DNA of 64,000 nucleotides from Maricaulis sp963975345 (GTDB lineage Bacteria > Pseudomonadota > Alphaproteobacteria > Caulobacterales > Maricaulaceae): the NCBI RefSeq assembly GCF_963975345.1, contig NZ_CAXBGE010000002.1, positions 62,001-126,000 of the forward strand. Reading direction: 5' to 3'. The notes under the pieces are model-generated. The model made no database searches and was not told where the DNA came from. It saw nothing but the letters and a program-made list of their open reading frames with translations. The translations under genes were made by a program, and so were the position numbers. Below, piece after piece: positions 8,400-15,673 of this stretch (its first letter is position 1; each line of letters opens with the position of its first letter).

Positions 8400-8749
8400 A
8401 ATCCAACCCCGTCCCTCGGTGCCACGCCGCGATCACCGCGACCATCGCTGGCCCAGAAAGGGTCGACCCCATCAACGCCCGGCATCGGATCACCCTGAAG
8501 CTGTGAACCTGTGTCCATGAACATCGCACGCAAATCAACTCACGAGCCTGTTCCAGCTTCGTCGTCCTGGGTCACCAAAGCGTGTGTCGCTGTCTCGCGT
8601 CACAGGTCGCGCGGGCGGGTCAGAAAATAAATCTGTTCCCTCGCCGCCGGTCATGCGGCGTTGAAATAGGTGCCTGTCACCATTTATTTCTTTTCACCAT
8701 TTATTTCTGGCCGTGCAAGGGAACGGGGGCACCCGCCAAAAACGTGTCG
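8400..8749. other. Intergenic region upstream of the YeeE-like gene
   Basis: No gene is visible. The region contains the first copy of a roughly 75-bp repeat (8630-8707) and the inverted motif GGCGGGAACAGATCC just beyond it at 8771-8785, which mirrors the AATCTGTTCCC edge of the repeat. The promoter of the YeeE-like gene must lie in the first part; no clear -35/-10 was identified. Confidence 0.4.
8630..8707 (+). repeat. Direct repeat copy 1 (ends in GGTGCCTGTCACC element)
   Basis: A roughly 75-bp segment starting AATCTGTTCCCTCGCCGCC, with the small hairpin CGCCGccggtcatgCGGCG, and ending in GGTGCCTGTCACCATTTATTT is repeated almost identically at 9808-9882 in the same orientation. The last motif also occurs at 9767-9785 and twice at 15248-15290. 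Such copies usually mark extragenic or transposase-associated elements; no transposase is present here. Confidence 0.75.
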
Positions 8750-8944
8750 CTATTGGCAGCCCCCTAAATGGAGGCGGGAACAGATCCTTCCGTCAATCCA
8801 TGTGGCGCCGCGCAGGTCCATGGTGGCCAAAGACGACGTCAGGGTCGCGTCCAGCAGGTTCGCGCCGGACAGGTTAGCGCCGGACAGGTTAGCGTCAGTG
8901 GCAGGGAGGCAGCGCCGGCATCCACGCTGGCGGTGACAGTGGCC
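8750..8944 (-). pseudogene. C-terminal remnant of a pentapeptide-repeat protein
   Basis: The minus-strand frame ending at TAG 8750-8752 reads 'DANLSGANLSGANLLDATL' and then 'MDLRGATWIDGRIC', ending GGCQ. Runs of A(N/D)LSG are diagnostic of pentapeptide-repeat proteins, and 'GATW.DGR.C' is a common end of that family. The frame is open only back to the TGA at 8945-8947, which is the stop codon of the secreted protein upstream, in the same frame. No start codon or ribosome binding site precedes the repeats, so it is most simply a gene fragment. Confidence 0.5.
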
Positions 8945-9532
8945 TCACTCCCGGCGATTTGCGATGATGGATTGCTCATAAAGCGCAGGTATGAGTTGCA
9001 GCGTGACCGCGCAAACATCTGTACTGTAAAAGGTGCCAACCCACACCTGAATGGGTCCCGCCGCCGCGCCAAACCCATTCAAGGCCGTAATCACGACCTC
9101 CGGCTCGGTGACCTCGTACGCTCCATAATTGGATGAAGTTCTCTGGAATTGATGATTGGCTTTCCACCGTCCGTCGGCCGTTCTCACCAGCAGGATTATG
9201 GGGCAGCGGTCCGAGGACCCCCATTGGTCCACGCCCGAGGCCCGGAAGTACATGTGGGTAAAATATTGCATGTCGGAGACGTCGAACGTGAAATCGGGCC
9301 TAGAGTTCACGAAGCCTCTTTGGTGGAGACCGCCGATCGTCGCACTGCAGTCCCGCAGGTCAGTATAACCACCGGCAGTGGCGCTGTAGGATGGGCGGGA
9401 AGGGGGGTCAAGTACCAAGGCCGAAACGGTGATCGTCTGGCGCGCTTCCCAGTTCACATCCGGGCAGCTCTCGGCAGCGGCAGCGGCGGTCAGGGAAATC
9501 AGGACAAGAAAAGCAGAAAAAAGAGTGCGCAT
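8945..9532 (-). CDS. Hypothetical secreted protein
   Basis: A 195-residue protein with an N-terminal signal peptide (MRTLFSAFLVLISLTAAAAA) and a cysteine right after the likely cleavage site ('ESCPDVNW'). The mature part is rich in Tyr/Thr/Ser with four further cysteines, suggesting a periplasmic beta-rich fold with disulfides. No family was recognised. Start 9532 was chosen for the signal peptide. It lies inside the segment bracketed by the two 75-bp repeats and is followed in the same frame by the pentapeptide remnant. Confidence 0.6.
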   Translation of the reverse strand: MRTLFSAFLVLISLTAAAAAESCPDVNWEARQTITVSALVLDPPSRPSYSATAGGYTDLRDCSATIGGLHQRGFVNSRPDFTFDVSDMQYFTHMYFRASGVDQWGSSDRCPIILLVRTADGRWKANHQFQRTSSNYGAYEVTEPEVVITALNGFGAAAGPIQVWVGTFYSTDVCAVTLQLIPALYEQSIIANRRE

Positions 9533-9807
9533 TTTATGGCTCCAGTTCAAGTCTTGTTGCGATGAGCCTGCAGGGTGCGCCGATCCAATGGATACCGGCA
9601 CCGATGCGCGCTTTGCGATCCGCCGATGCGGTTGACCAAAGGCGCCAAATGCATGCACCCGGTCCTTATTCTTGAAGGACTGAGGATGGTGAAATCACGC
9701 TATGGCGCTTTGGCGCACAAGGCAACGACGTAACAACGCCGGGTCCGTGAGCGCCCAAAATAATTCGTGACAGGCACCATTTAGCGAACGCCAACCGCCC
9801 GAAAGTG

Positions 9808-9882
9808 AATCTGTTCCCTCGCCGCCGGTCATGCGGCGTTGAAACAGGTGCCAGTCACCATTTATTTCGTCACCATTTATTA
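9808..9882 (+). repeat. Direct repeat copy 2
   Basis: Near-identical to 8630-8707, differing by a few substitutions and a two-base deletion. Both copies have the same orientation, so the 1.1 kb between them (the secreted protein and the pentapeptide remnant) is bounded by direct repeats. Confidence 0.75.
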
Positions 9883-9960
9883 TGCGCGAATTCACCCCCG
9901 GTTCGAGGGGCCCGGCAGGCGCATAAGTGCTGCATTTTTGCCTCCGACACCCCCCGCACC

Positions 9961-9980
9961 AGCCCTGCCCCGGCAGGGCT
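9961..9980 (+). promoter_or_regulatory. GC hairpin in the leader of the decarboxylase operon
   Basis: AGCCCTGCC-cc-GGCAGGGCT forms a perfect 9-bp stem about 120 bases upstream of the decarboxylase start, with a run of seven T about 20 bases further on. Alphaproteobacterial ornithine decarboxylase genes are known to carry a conserved speF leader RNA. This hairpin may belong to such a leader or be a simple attenuator; the consensus could not be checked here. Confidence 0.3.
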
Positions 9981-10099
9981 TCTGCAGCGCTTCCTGATAT
10001 TTTTTTCTTTACACGATCGGCAATAGGCCCTACTCGCGTTTTTCCCGGCGGAGGTGACGATGCCGGATTGGGTAAACAACTAACAGGGGGTCACGTGAA

Positions 10100-11338
10100 T
10101 TGCACACGTACCATACTCCCCTGGACCTGGTCCGCTTACGGCACCTAGAGAAGCCGGTCGTCTGTGCACGTCCGGATCGTCTAGACCGCGCAAGCCGCTG
10201 GTTTCAGGAAAATTTCCCGGGTGAAGTGCTCTATGCCGTCAAGGCAAATCCCAGCCCATGGATTATCGACGGCCTCTATGCGGCCGGCACGCGCTTTTTC
10301 GATGTCGCTTCGCTTCCCGAAGTCGCACTGATTGCCGAGCGCTGTCCGGACGCCAGGATGGCCTTTCTGCATCCGGTCAAAAGCCGCGAGTCGATTCGTC
10401 GTGCCTATTTCGAGTACGGCGTGCGGATTTTCGCGCTCGATACGCAAGCGGAACTGGACAAGATCCTTCACGAGACCAATCACGCGACCGATCTGACATT
10501 GATCGTGCGCCTGGCCGTGTCCAATGAGGGGGCCGTGTTCTCGCTGGCCGGCAAGTTTGGCGTGCCCGCCTTCGAGGCCGCCGACCTGATCCGGGCGGCG
10601 CGCGCGCATGCCGAGGAGCTGGGCGTCAGCTTCCATGTCGGCAGCCAGTGCATGCTGCCTTCGGCCTATCGCTCTGCGATGATGGAGGCTTCGCGCCTGA
10701 TCGCGCAAGCGGGCGTCACCGTCGACATCGTCGATGTCGGTGGCGGCTTCCCCTCGATCTATCCGGGCCTCAACCCGCCGCCGCTGATGGAATATATCCG
10801 CGCCATCGAAGACGCCTTCGAAGAGATGATGGTGCTGGAAAACGCCGATCTGTGGTGTGAGCCCGGCCGGGCCCTCGTCTCGGAAGCGGAATCCATTCTG
10901 GTCCGGGTCGAACTGGTCAAGGGCGATGCGCTCTATCTCAATGACGGCGCCTATGGCCGCCTGTTCGATGCGGCGCATTCCAAATGGCCCTTCCCGGTGC
11001 GTCATCACCGCGCCAACGCAGAGTCACAGGCCGATACGGCGATGTTCCGCTTCTTCGGTCCAACTTGCGATTCGCTTGATGCCATGCAAGGACCATTTGA
11101 GCTCCCGGCCGATACGGCCGAGGGTGATATGATCGAGATCGGCATGCTCGGCGCCTATGGGACGGCGATTGCGTCCAACTTCAATGGCTTCGGGACGACA
11201 GAAATGGCGATGGTGGCGGATGCCCCCTGGCCATCCATGTTCGATCAACAACCAGACCGGGCGACCGGCGAGGAGTCGACGGTCATCAATCTGGCCCGCG
11301 CCCGCCGCCGCCGTCCGAAATTGCGGAGACGTGCATGA
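10100..11338 (+). CDS. Ornithine/lysine decarboxylase, PLP fold type III
   Basis: A 412-residue eukaryote-like (alanine-racemase fold) decarboxylase that would make putrescine from ornithine, or cadaverine from lysine. The PLP lysine is in 'LYAVKANPSPW' near residue 51, the phosphate-binding glycines are in 'VDVGGGFPSIYPG', 'CEPGRALVSE' binds the pyridine ring, and the catalytic cysteine is in 'FGPTCDSLD'. The ORF starts at TTG 10100 with AGGGGG upstream; no in-frame ATG or GTG lies nearby and N-terminal homology starts at once. A 4-base overlap (ATGA) couples it to the next gene, so both act in polyamine synthesis. Ornithine versus lysine preference cannot be decided by eye. Confidence 0.92.
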   Translation: MHTYHTPLDLVRLRHLEKPVVCARPDRLDRASRWFQENFPGEVLYAVKANPSPWIIDGLYAAGTRFFDVASLPEVALIAERCPDARMAFLHPVKSRESIRRAYFEYGVRIFALDTQAELDKILHETNHATDLTLIVRLAVSNEGAVFSLAGKFGVPAFEAADLIRAARAHAEELGVSFHVGSQCMLPSAYRSAMMEASRLIAQAGVTVDIVDVGGGFPSIYPGLNPPPLMEYIRAIEDAFEEMMVLENADLWCEPGRALVSEAESILVRVELVKGDALYLNDGAYGRLFDAAHSKWPFPVRHHRANAESQADTAMFRFFGPTCDSLDAMQGPFELPADTAEGDMIEIGMLGAYGTAIASNFNGFGTTEMAMVADAPWPSMFDQQPDRATGEESTVINLARARRRRPKLRRRA

Positions 11339-12381
11339 CCGATAAATCGAACCGTAAAGCGGAACTCCTGTCCTCGCCCGTCGAGCATATCGACATTACG
11401 GCATTCGATGGTCGGCCTCTGGTCGACGCTTGGGAAAAAATGTCCTTCACCTCGCGCGATGCCGCGCGAGGTGCCCGTATCCTTGCGGCCGCTGTCGCCG
11501 ATCCCGATTGCTCGGTCATCCTGACGCTGGCCGGATCGACCTCGGCGGGCGGCTGCATGCATGTCTGGCGCGATATGGTGCGTCACAACATGGTCGACGC
11601 CATCGTCTCGACCGGCGCCGCCATCGTCGATATGGATTTCTTCGAAGCGCTTGGTTTCAAGCATTACCAGGCCAAGGAAATCCCCGACGACCGCATCCTG
11701 CGCGATCTCTATATCGACCGGATTTACGACACCTATATCGACGAAGAAGAACTGCAGGCCTGCGACGCCGCCACGCTCGAGATCGCCAACCTCTTGGAGC
11801 CCGGCCCGCGCTCCTCGCGCTCCTATATCAAGGCGATGGGCAAATGGCTCGCCGACGGCAATGCCAAGAAACCCGGCTCCTTGGTCCAGGATTGCTATGA
11901 GCACGGCGTGCCGATCTTCTGCCCCGCCTTCTCCGATTGCTCCGCCGGTTTCGGTCTGGTCAAACACCAGGTTGAGCGCATGAAGGCCAAACAGCCCTAT
12001 CTCTCGATCGACAGCGTCGCCGATTTCCGCGAGCTGACCGAGATCAAGATCAAGGCCGGCAAGACGGGCCTGTTCATGGTCGGCGGCGGCGTCCCGAAAA
12101 ACTTCGCCCAAGACACCGTCGTCTGCGCCGAAATCCTCGGCGTCGACTCACCCATGCATTCCTACGCCGTCCAGATCACCGTCGCCGACGTCCGCGACGG
12201 CGCCTGCTCCTCCTCAACCCTCAAGGAAGCCTGTTCCTGGGGCAAGGTCGATGTCGCGCTGGAACAGATGGTGTTCGCCGAAGCGACGACGGTCGCGCCG
12301 GTGATGGTGTCGTCGGTGTATCATCGCCGGGATTGGGAGAAGCGGCCCCGGCGGCGGTTTGCGGATATGTTTGCGGACTGA
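11335..12381 (+). CDS. Deoxyhypusine-synthase-like protein, probable homospermidine-type aminobutyl transferase
   Basis: A 348-residue member of the deoxyhypusine synthase family. In eukaryotes and archaea that enzyme moves the aminobutyl group of spermidine to a lysine of eIF5A. Bacteria lack eIF5A, and bacterial homologues are thought to use putrescine instead and form homospermidine. The NAD-binding 'LTLAGSTSAGG', 'GLFMVGGGVPKNF' and the catalytic-lysine motif 'EACSWGKVD' (matching human Lys329) are all present, so the enzyme looks active. Translational coupling to the decarboxylase, which would supply putrescine, supports a polyamine role over protein modification. Confidence 0.85.
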   Translation: MTDKSNRKAELLSSPVEHIDITAFDGRPLVDAWEKMSFTSRDAARGARILAAAVADPDCSVILTLAGSTSAGGCMHVWRDMVRHNMVDAIVSTGAAIVDMDFFEALGFKHYQAKEIPDDRILRDLYIDRIYDTYIDEEELQACDAATLEIANLLEPGPRSSRSYIKAMGKWLADGNAKKPGSLVQDCYEHGVPIFCPAFSDCSAGFGLVKHQVERMKAKQPYLSIDSVADFRELTEIKIKAGKTGLFMVGGGVPKNFAQDTVVCAEILGVDSPMHSYAVQITVADVRDGACSSSTLKEACSWGKVDVALEQMVFAEATTVAPVMVSSVYHRRDWEKRPRRRFADMFAD

Positions 12382-12406
12382 CGGTCTCAGGATTGAATGA
12401 AACGGG

Positions 12407-12440
12407 GAGCCCTGGCGGAGACGCTGGGGCTCTTTTTTGT
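12407..12440 (+). terminator. Terminator of the polyamine operon
   Basis: GAGCCCTGGCG pairs with CGCTGGGGCTC (one G-T pair and one mismatch) around a GAGA loop and is followed by TTTTTTG, 25 bases after the stop codon. Confidence 0.8.
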
Positions 12441-12574
12441 TTGGGGGATGGCAGAGGCCGCCTGACCTCGACGGCGCCTATCGCCTAATTAGGGTTAGTC
12501 TAAAAATCGAACCACAACGACGCTCTTTCAAATAACCTTAGGTTTCGGCTATGTTGCATTTAAAGGGGCAAGAC

Positions 12575-14164
12575 ATGGCGGCGAAAAGTACAATAGACGG
12601 AACTCCAGAGAAGCATATTTTTCGTGGAATGATTGCCGACTATGATCTGCAAACCGGGCTTTGTGAACTCTTGGACAATGCCCTCGACTTCTGGGTCGCG
12701 AGCAAGCGCGCGTCCAAGCTAAAAGTCGAGGTAGAGCTCGACGTGACGCGACAAATTATTACCGTCAAGGACAATGCAGGTGGGGTCAAAGAGAGCGATT
12801 TGCGCCTCCTAATCGCGCCCGGCGCTAGCCGTGAGCCCTCGACGGAAAACCTCATAGGTATCTTCGGGGTCGGCGGGAAGCGCGCCGGCGTCGCGCTGGG
12901 CGAGTTGGTCGAGATACGTTCGCGCTACAAACGCGAGGCAACTCACAAAATCAGAATAGATGACGAGTGGCTGCTAACTGAGAGTTGGGATATCGATTAT
13001 GTTGAATCCGCCGCCATCGGCAACGGATGCACGATCGTCGAGGTATCCAAGCTCCGACAACCGTTTACCAAAGCCGACGTCCATCGCATGGGAACCAGCC
13101 TTGGGGAGACCTATGGGCGGTACATCAGCGACACCTGCGAAATTTTTCTAAACGGTGCAGCGGTAACGGGCAAAACGTTCGAAGTTTGGTCCTACCCGCC
13201 AGAGTTCCTGCCGCGAACCCTAAGCTTCACCATCCTGCCAGACGGTGAGCGCGAGCTCGCCGTCACCATGAACGCAGGGCTCATCGGTGACCGGGATCCT
13301 GAAGCCGAGAACTACGGCGTATATATCTACTGCAACAACCGGCTGATCGTAAAAGAAATGCGCGAGCGTGATGTCGGCTATTTCGTTACGGGCGAAGCCG
13401 GTGTGCCACACCCCGACGCATCGCTCTGCAGGGTCATAGTAAGCCTCGATGGCAACGCTGAATTAATGCCATGGAACAGCAGCAAGAGTGATGTGAATAT
13501 CGCACACCCATCGTTCTTGCAGCTTCGCGCCAATCTGATCGCGCTCGTGACATTTTACAGCAAACTATCACGTCGACTGAAGAACACTTGGGATGAGACT
13601 GTCTTCCCGTACCCGGAGGGGGAATCGGAGGAAATTGATCCGACCGAAATTGCTGAAGGCGCCAAATTGATACTGCCAAAGCTGCCGCGCGGTCGCCGAC
13701 CTTCCTATCTAGAACAGGCGCGCCAGCTGAACCTGGCGAAGATGAGTTCTCAACCTGTGACGGTCGGCTTGGTGGACGCCATGATCATGGTGGAATCGCT
13801 GTCACGAGTTAAGGTCGAGACACGGAATCGCGCGGCTCTGATTCTTCTGGATAGTAATTTTGAAATCGCACTCAAGGAGTACATCGTCACCAACAAGAAA
13901 GCGTTCCCGACTCTGCACTATCCGGACAACCGGATAAGAGACATTCTCGGGAAGCGCACCGCAGTGATCAATGAAGTGCGAGCAAAAGTACCAAAGTTCA
14001 GCGCGACGATGTCTGACAAGGCGGAATTCTACTACGGTTTGAGGAACAAACTGATCCACGAACGCTCGACCGTACCGATTAATGATCGACAGGTTCAAGA
14101 ATATCGCGAACTAGTCGAAATCATACTTAAACTTTTGTTCAAACTTAAGTTTCCACCGGCTTGA
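12575..14164 (+). CDS. GHKL (MORC/Hsp90-like) ATPase with C-terminal HEPN-type RNase motif; candidate defence protein
   Basis: A 529-residue protein. The N-terminal half is a GHKL ATPase: N-box 'ELLDNALDFW' (Glu31, Asn35), G1 box 'DNAGGV' (66-71) and G2 lid 'GIFGVGGKRAG' (95-105). An S5-like transducer region follows. The last 110 residues are helical, with 'RNRAALILLDSNFEIALKEYI' and then 'YYGLRNKLIHERST'. Arg490-Asn491-x3-His495 fits the RNxxxH active-site motif of HEPN ribonucleases. Start 12575 has AGGGG seven bases upstream; ATG 12551 has none. The gene is clearly more AT-rich than its neighbours, stands alone behind a terminator and borders repeats, all suggesting transfer. An anti-phage or abortive-infection role is an inference. 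Confidence 0.75.
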   Translation: MAAKSTIDGTPEKHIFRGMIADYDLQTGLCELLDNALDFWVASKRASKLKVEVELDVTRQIITVKDNAGGVKESDLRLLIAPGASREPSTENLIGIFGVGGKRAGVALGELVEIRSRYKREATHKIRIDDEWLLTESWDIDYVESAAIGNGCTIVEVSKLRQPFTKADVHRMGTSLGETYGRYISDTCEIFLNGAAVTGKTFEVWSYPPEFLPRTLSFTILPDGERELAVTMNAGLIGDRDPEAENYGVYIYCNNRLIVKEMRERDVGYFVTGEAGVPHPDASLCRVIVSLDGNAELMPWNSSKSDVNIAHPSFLQLRANLIALVTFYSKLSRRLKNTWDETVFPYPEGESEEIDPTEIAEGAKLILPKLPRGRRPSYLEQARQLNLAKMSSQPVTVGLVDAMIMVESLSRVKVETRNRAALILLDSNFEIALKEYIVTNKKAFPTLHYPDNRIRDILGKRTAVINEVRAKVPKFSATMSDKAEFYYGLRNKLIHERSTVPINDRQVQEYRELVEIILKLLFKLKFPPA

Positions 14165-14456
14165 TGAACATCATCAAAAGCCAAAAGAGTCACGGACTCT
14201 CACTTCTCCTAGGTGCGCATCCGCGCGATCCGAAATCTGAGGCAACAACAAGTGGTGACGAGCCTCCGTTGCCCCGCCCCTGAGCCGGCACGAACGAGGA
14301 AAGGGAAACGGCGTATCGCAGGCGCCTTTCACCCATTCTTTCTTCTCGGACTGAAAAGTCCCCGCCTGAGGGTACAAAAAGAGGGGAATCCCGGCACGAG
14401 ACCCCCCTCCTTTGAGGATTATATTTTCCAGGCCACTCACCAGCTTCGGTTTCGAT
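14165..14456. other. AT-rich gap after the GHKL-HEPN gene
   Basis: About 290 bases with no convincing gene. A weak hairpin (AGAGTC-ac-GGACTCT, near 14185-14200) just after the GHKL-HEPN stop may slow transcription but lacks a T-run. Two overlapping frames (14174-14440 minus, 14213-14494 plus) have no recognisable content. Confidence 0.4.
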
Positions 14457-14717
14457 TTAGCTCAACAGGAGCTTCCACAAAAACGACCCGATGACGTAGA
14501 CTTTCCAACCCAGTCGACCTGGACCATGCCAAATCGATGAGGCCACCTCTTTACAAGCCCAAATTTTGGCTTGACGTGACCCGTGCAGTCGACACTGCCG
14601 CTGGAATGAGATGCAGAACTCGTGCAGCTCTTCGTCCCGGCGCCCCCACCTGGCACAAAGCCAAATGGGCACTTGGAACACTTTAGGCGGTTCCGGGCCC
14701 CTTACTGCGTTGCCCAC
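14457..14717 (-). CDS. Small protein coupled to PadR regulator (permease-prefix-like)
   Basis: An 86-residue protein starting at GTG 14717 with GAAGGAG seven bases upstream; it overlaps the end of the PadR gene by 35 bases, so it is translationally coupled. The middle ('EELHEFCISFQRQCRLHGSRQAKIWACKEV') resembles the short prefix domain found in proteins partnered with PadR regulators, where an 'EEF...R..G...A..W....' pattern is usual. The C-terminus 'WKVYVIGSFLWKLLLS' could be a short membrane anchor. No function can be assigned. Confidence 0.5.
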   Translation of the reverse strand: MGNAVRGPEPPKVFQVPIWLCARWGRRDEELHEFCISFQRQCRLHGSRQAKIWACKEVASSIWHGPGRLGWKVYVIGSFLWKLLLS

Positions 14718-15048
14718 GAGGAACTCCTTCCGGGCGGCTAGCAGCGAACGTGACGGTCACAAACCGATCCAGAGCCTCGACGCCTTTGTCTTCCAACTGG
14801 AAGACTCTACGACTGCGACCGCCACGAATTGGCTCAGGATTGGACTTATGCGACTTGACGAAGTGCTGCGCTTCGAGTCTGTCGAGCGTTGTATAGATCT
14901 GTCCGAAAGAAAAATTCCTACCGGTTTTTTCCTCCAAACTTCTCTGTATTTCCGCTCCAAATGCTGACTCACGCAATTCGTCAATCGCTCTCAGAATTAT
15001 CGCCTGTATATTGCCGATATTTCTGAGAGATTTTTCGTTATCTGCAAT
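14683..15048 (-). CDS. PadR-family transcriptional regulator with apparent ATT start codon
   Basis: A 121-residue winged-helix repressor. 'IQAIILRAIDELRESAFGAEIQRSL' (helices 1-2), 'GRNFSFGQIYTTLDRLEAQHFV' (recognition helix) and 'GGRSRRVFQLEDKG' (wing) are classic PadR. The first ATG/GTG/TTG in frame is a TTG at 14976, which would delete helix 1. The complete domain is obtained only by starting at ATT 15048, which lies six bases after a perfect AAAGGAG. Either ATT is used, as in infC, or the start has mutated. A palindrome just upstream of the ribosome binding site suggests autoregulation. Confidence 0.65.
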   Translation of the reverse strand: MADNEKSLRNIGNIQAIILRAIDELRESAFGAEIQRSLEEKTGRNFSFGQIYTTLDRLEAQHFVKSHKSNPEPIRGGRSRRVFQLEDKGVEALDRFVTVTFAASRPEGVPRGQRSKGPGTA

Positions 15049-15061
15049 AGGGCTCTCCTTT

Positions 15062-15077
15062 CTCTATGTTTATAGAG
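15062..15077 (-). promoter_or_regulatory. Palindromic operator at the PadR promoter
   Basis: CTCTAT-gttt-ATAGAG is a perfect 6-bp inverted repeat directly upstream of the ribosome binding site of the PadR gene. On the minus strand it contains TATAAA, a plausible -10. Operator occlusion of the promoter by PadR is inferred. Confidence 0.5.
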
Positions 15078-15122
15078 CGCATTGTTATTCACTTCTCTAC
15101 TGTGAATTTTCAGCACTCCACC

Positions 15123-15142
15123 AGTTGATGACCTCATCAACT
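15123..15142. promoter_or_regulatory. 20-bp palindrome upstream of the PadR operon
   Basis: AGTTGATGA-cc-TCATCAACT is a perfect 9-bp inverted repeat with a 2-bp spacer, about 75 bases upstream of the PadR start. No T-run follows on either strand, so an operator is likelier than a terminator. Confidence 0.45.
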
Positions 15143-15247
15143 TTCAACACCGACTCATGGGAGCGATGTTTGGACCATCGCTTAGCCGGCAACTGATATG
15201 TATAACAATGTAGGAGATATGGCAAGTCCGATTTTTCCTGCTCACAA

Positions 15248-15290
15248 TAATGGTGACAGGCACCTCCAAATAAATGGTGACAGGCACCTA
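15248..15290 (+). repeat. Two tandem AAATGGTGACAGGCACCT elements
   Basis: The motif ATGGTGACAGGCACCT occurs twice here about 24 bases apart. It is the reverse complement of the end motif of the 75-bp repeats at 8630 and 9808. These copies bracket the accessory zone from about 8.6 to 15.3 kb in opposite orientation. Confidence 0.65.
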
Positions 15291-15478
15291 TTACTCATAG
15301 GGCCCAATGGAATAGGTGCCGTTCCTTTGGGAAGCCCCACCGCGCTCCCACTCCACCTTACATCCCCATGCCAGCCAGCGGTGCGTCCGCCCGGCGAGGG
15401 ATGAATGGGGTACTCGGGCGCGAGGTGCGCCGCTTTTTGACGGGGCTTGTGCTTTCCCATCGGTCCACGACAGCCCGT

Positions 15479-15597
15479 CCTTCTCCCTCAGGGAGAAGGT
15501 GGCCCGCAGGGCCGGATGAGGGTGGCAGCGCGGCGGGCGTCGGCGATGCCCGCCTCACCCCCGGCTTCGCCGGACCCTCTCCTCACGGAGAGGGAAA
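15479..15597. repeat. Extragenic palindromic repeat
   Basis: CCTTCTCCCT-c-AGGGAGAAGG, followed by TGGCCCGCAGGGCCGGATGAGGG and ending in the related CCCTCTCCtcacGGAGAGGG. This type of imperfect extragenic palindrome recurs in many alphaproteobacterial genomes. It does not code for a protein. Confidence 0.65.
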
Positions 15598-15673
15598 ATT
15601 CGCCCCCAGCTAAATCCCCGCGACAATCCGCCAACACCTGACACAATGCCTCCCAACGCGGGGAGCAAGCGCC

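Larger units (their letters stand above)
9533..10099. other. Intergenic region between repeat-flanked segment and polyamine operon
   Basis: No gene is visible. It contains a partial GTGACAGGCACCATTTA element near 9770, the second 75-bp repeat copy (9808-9882), a GC hairpin at 9961-9980 and a T-rich tract near 10000. The last 200 bases probably hold the promoter and leader of the decarboxylase gene, whose TTG start at 10100 is preceded by AGGGGG. Confidence 0.5.
15143..15673. other. Repeat-rich gap without genes
   Basis: About 530 bases. It holds the paired GGTGACAGGCACC elements (15248-15290) and a compound palindromic repeat (15479-15597). Frames through it such as 15242-15460 and 15358-15558 (minus) are low-complexity read-through of these repeats and are not called as genes. 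Confidence 0.5.

Noticed and set aside
8768..9136. 122-codon plus-strand frame
   Set aside because: Low-complexity basic sequence antisense to the pentapeptide remnant and secreted protein.
14174..14494. Small frames after the GHKL-HEPN gene (both strands)
   Set aside because: No ribosome site, no domain and mutual overlap; not supported as genes.
15248..15290. Short CRISPR-like tandem repeat
   Set aside because: Only two units with a tiny spacer, no further units and no cas genes; the motif matches a dispersed extragenic element.
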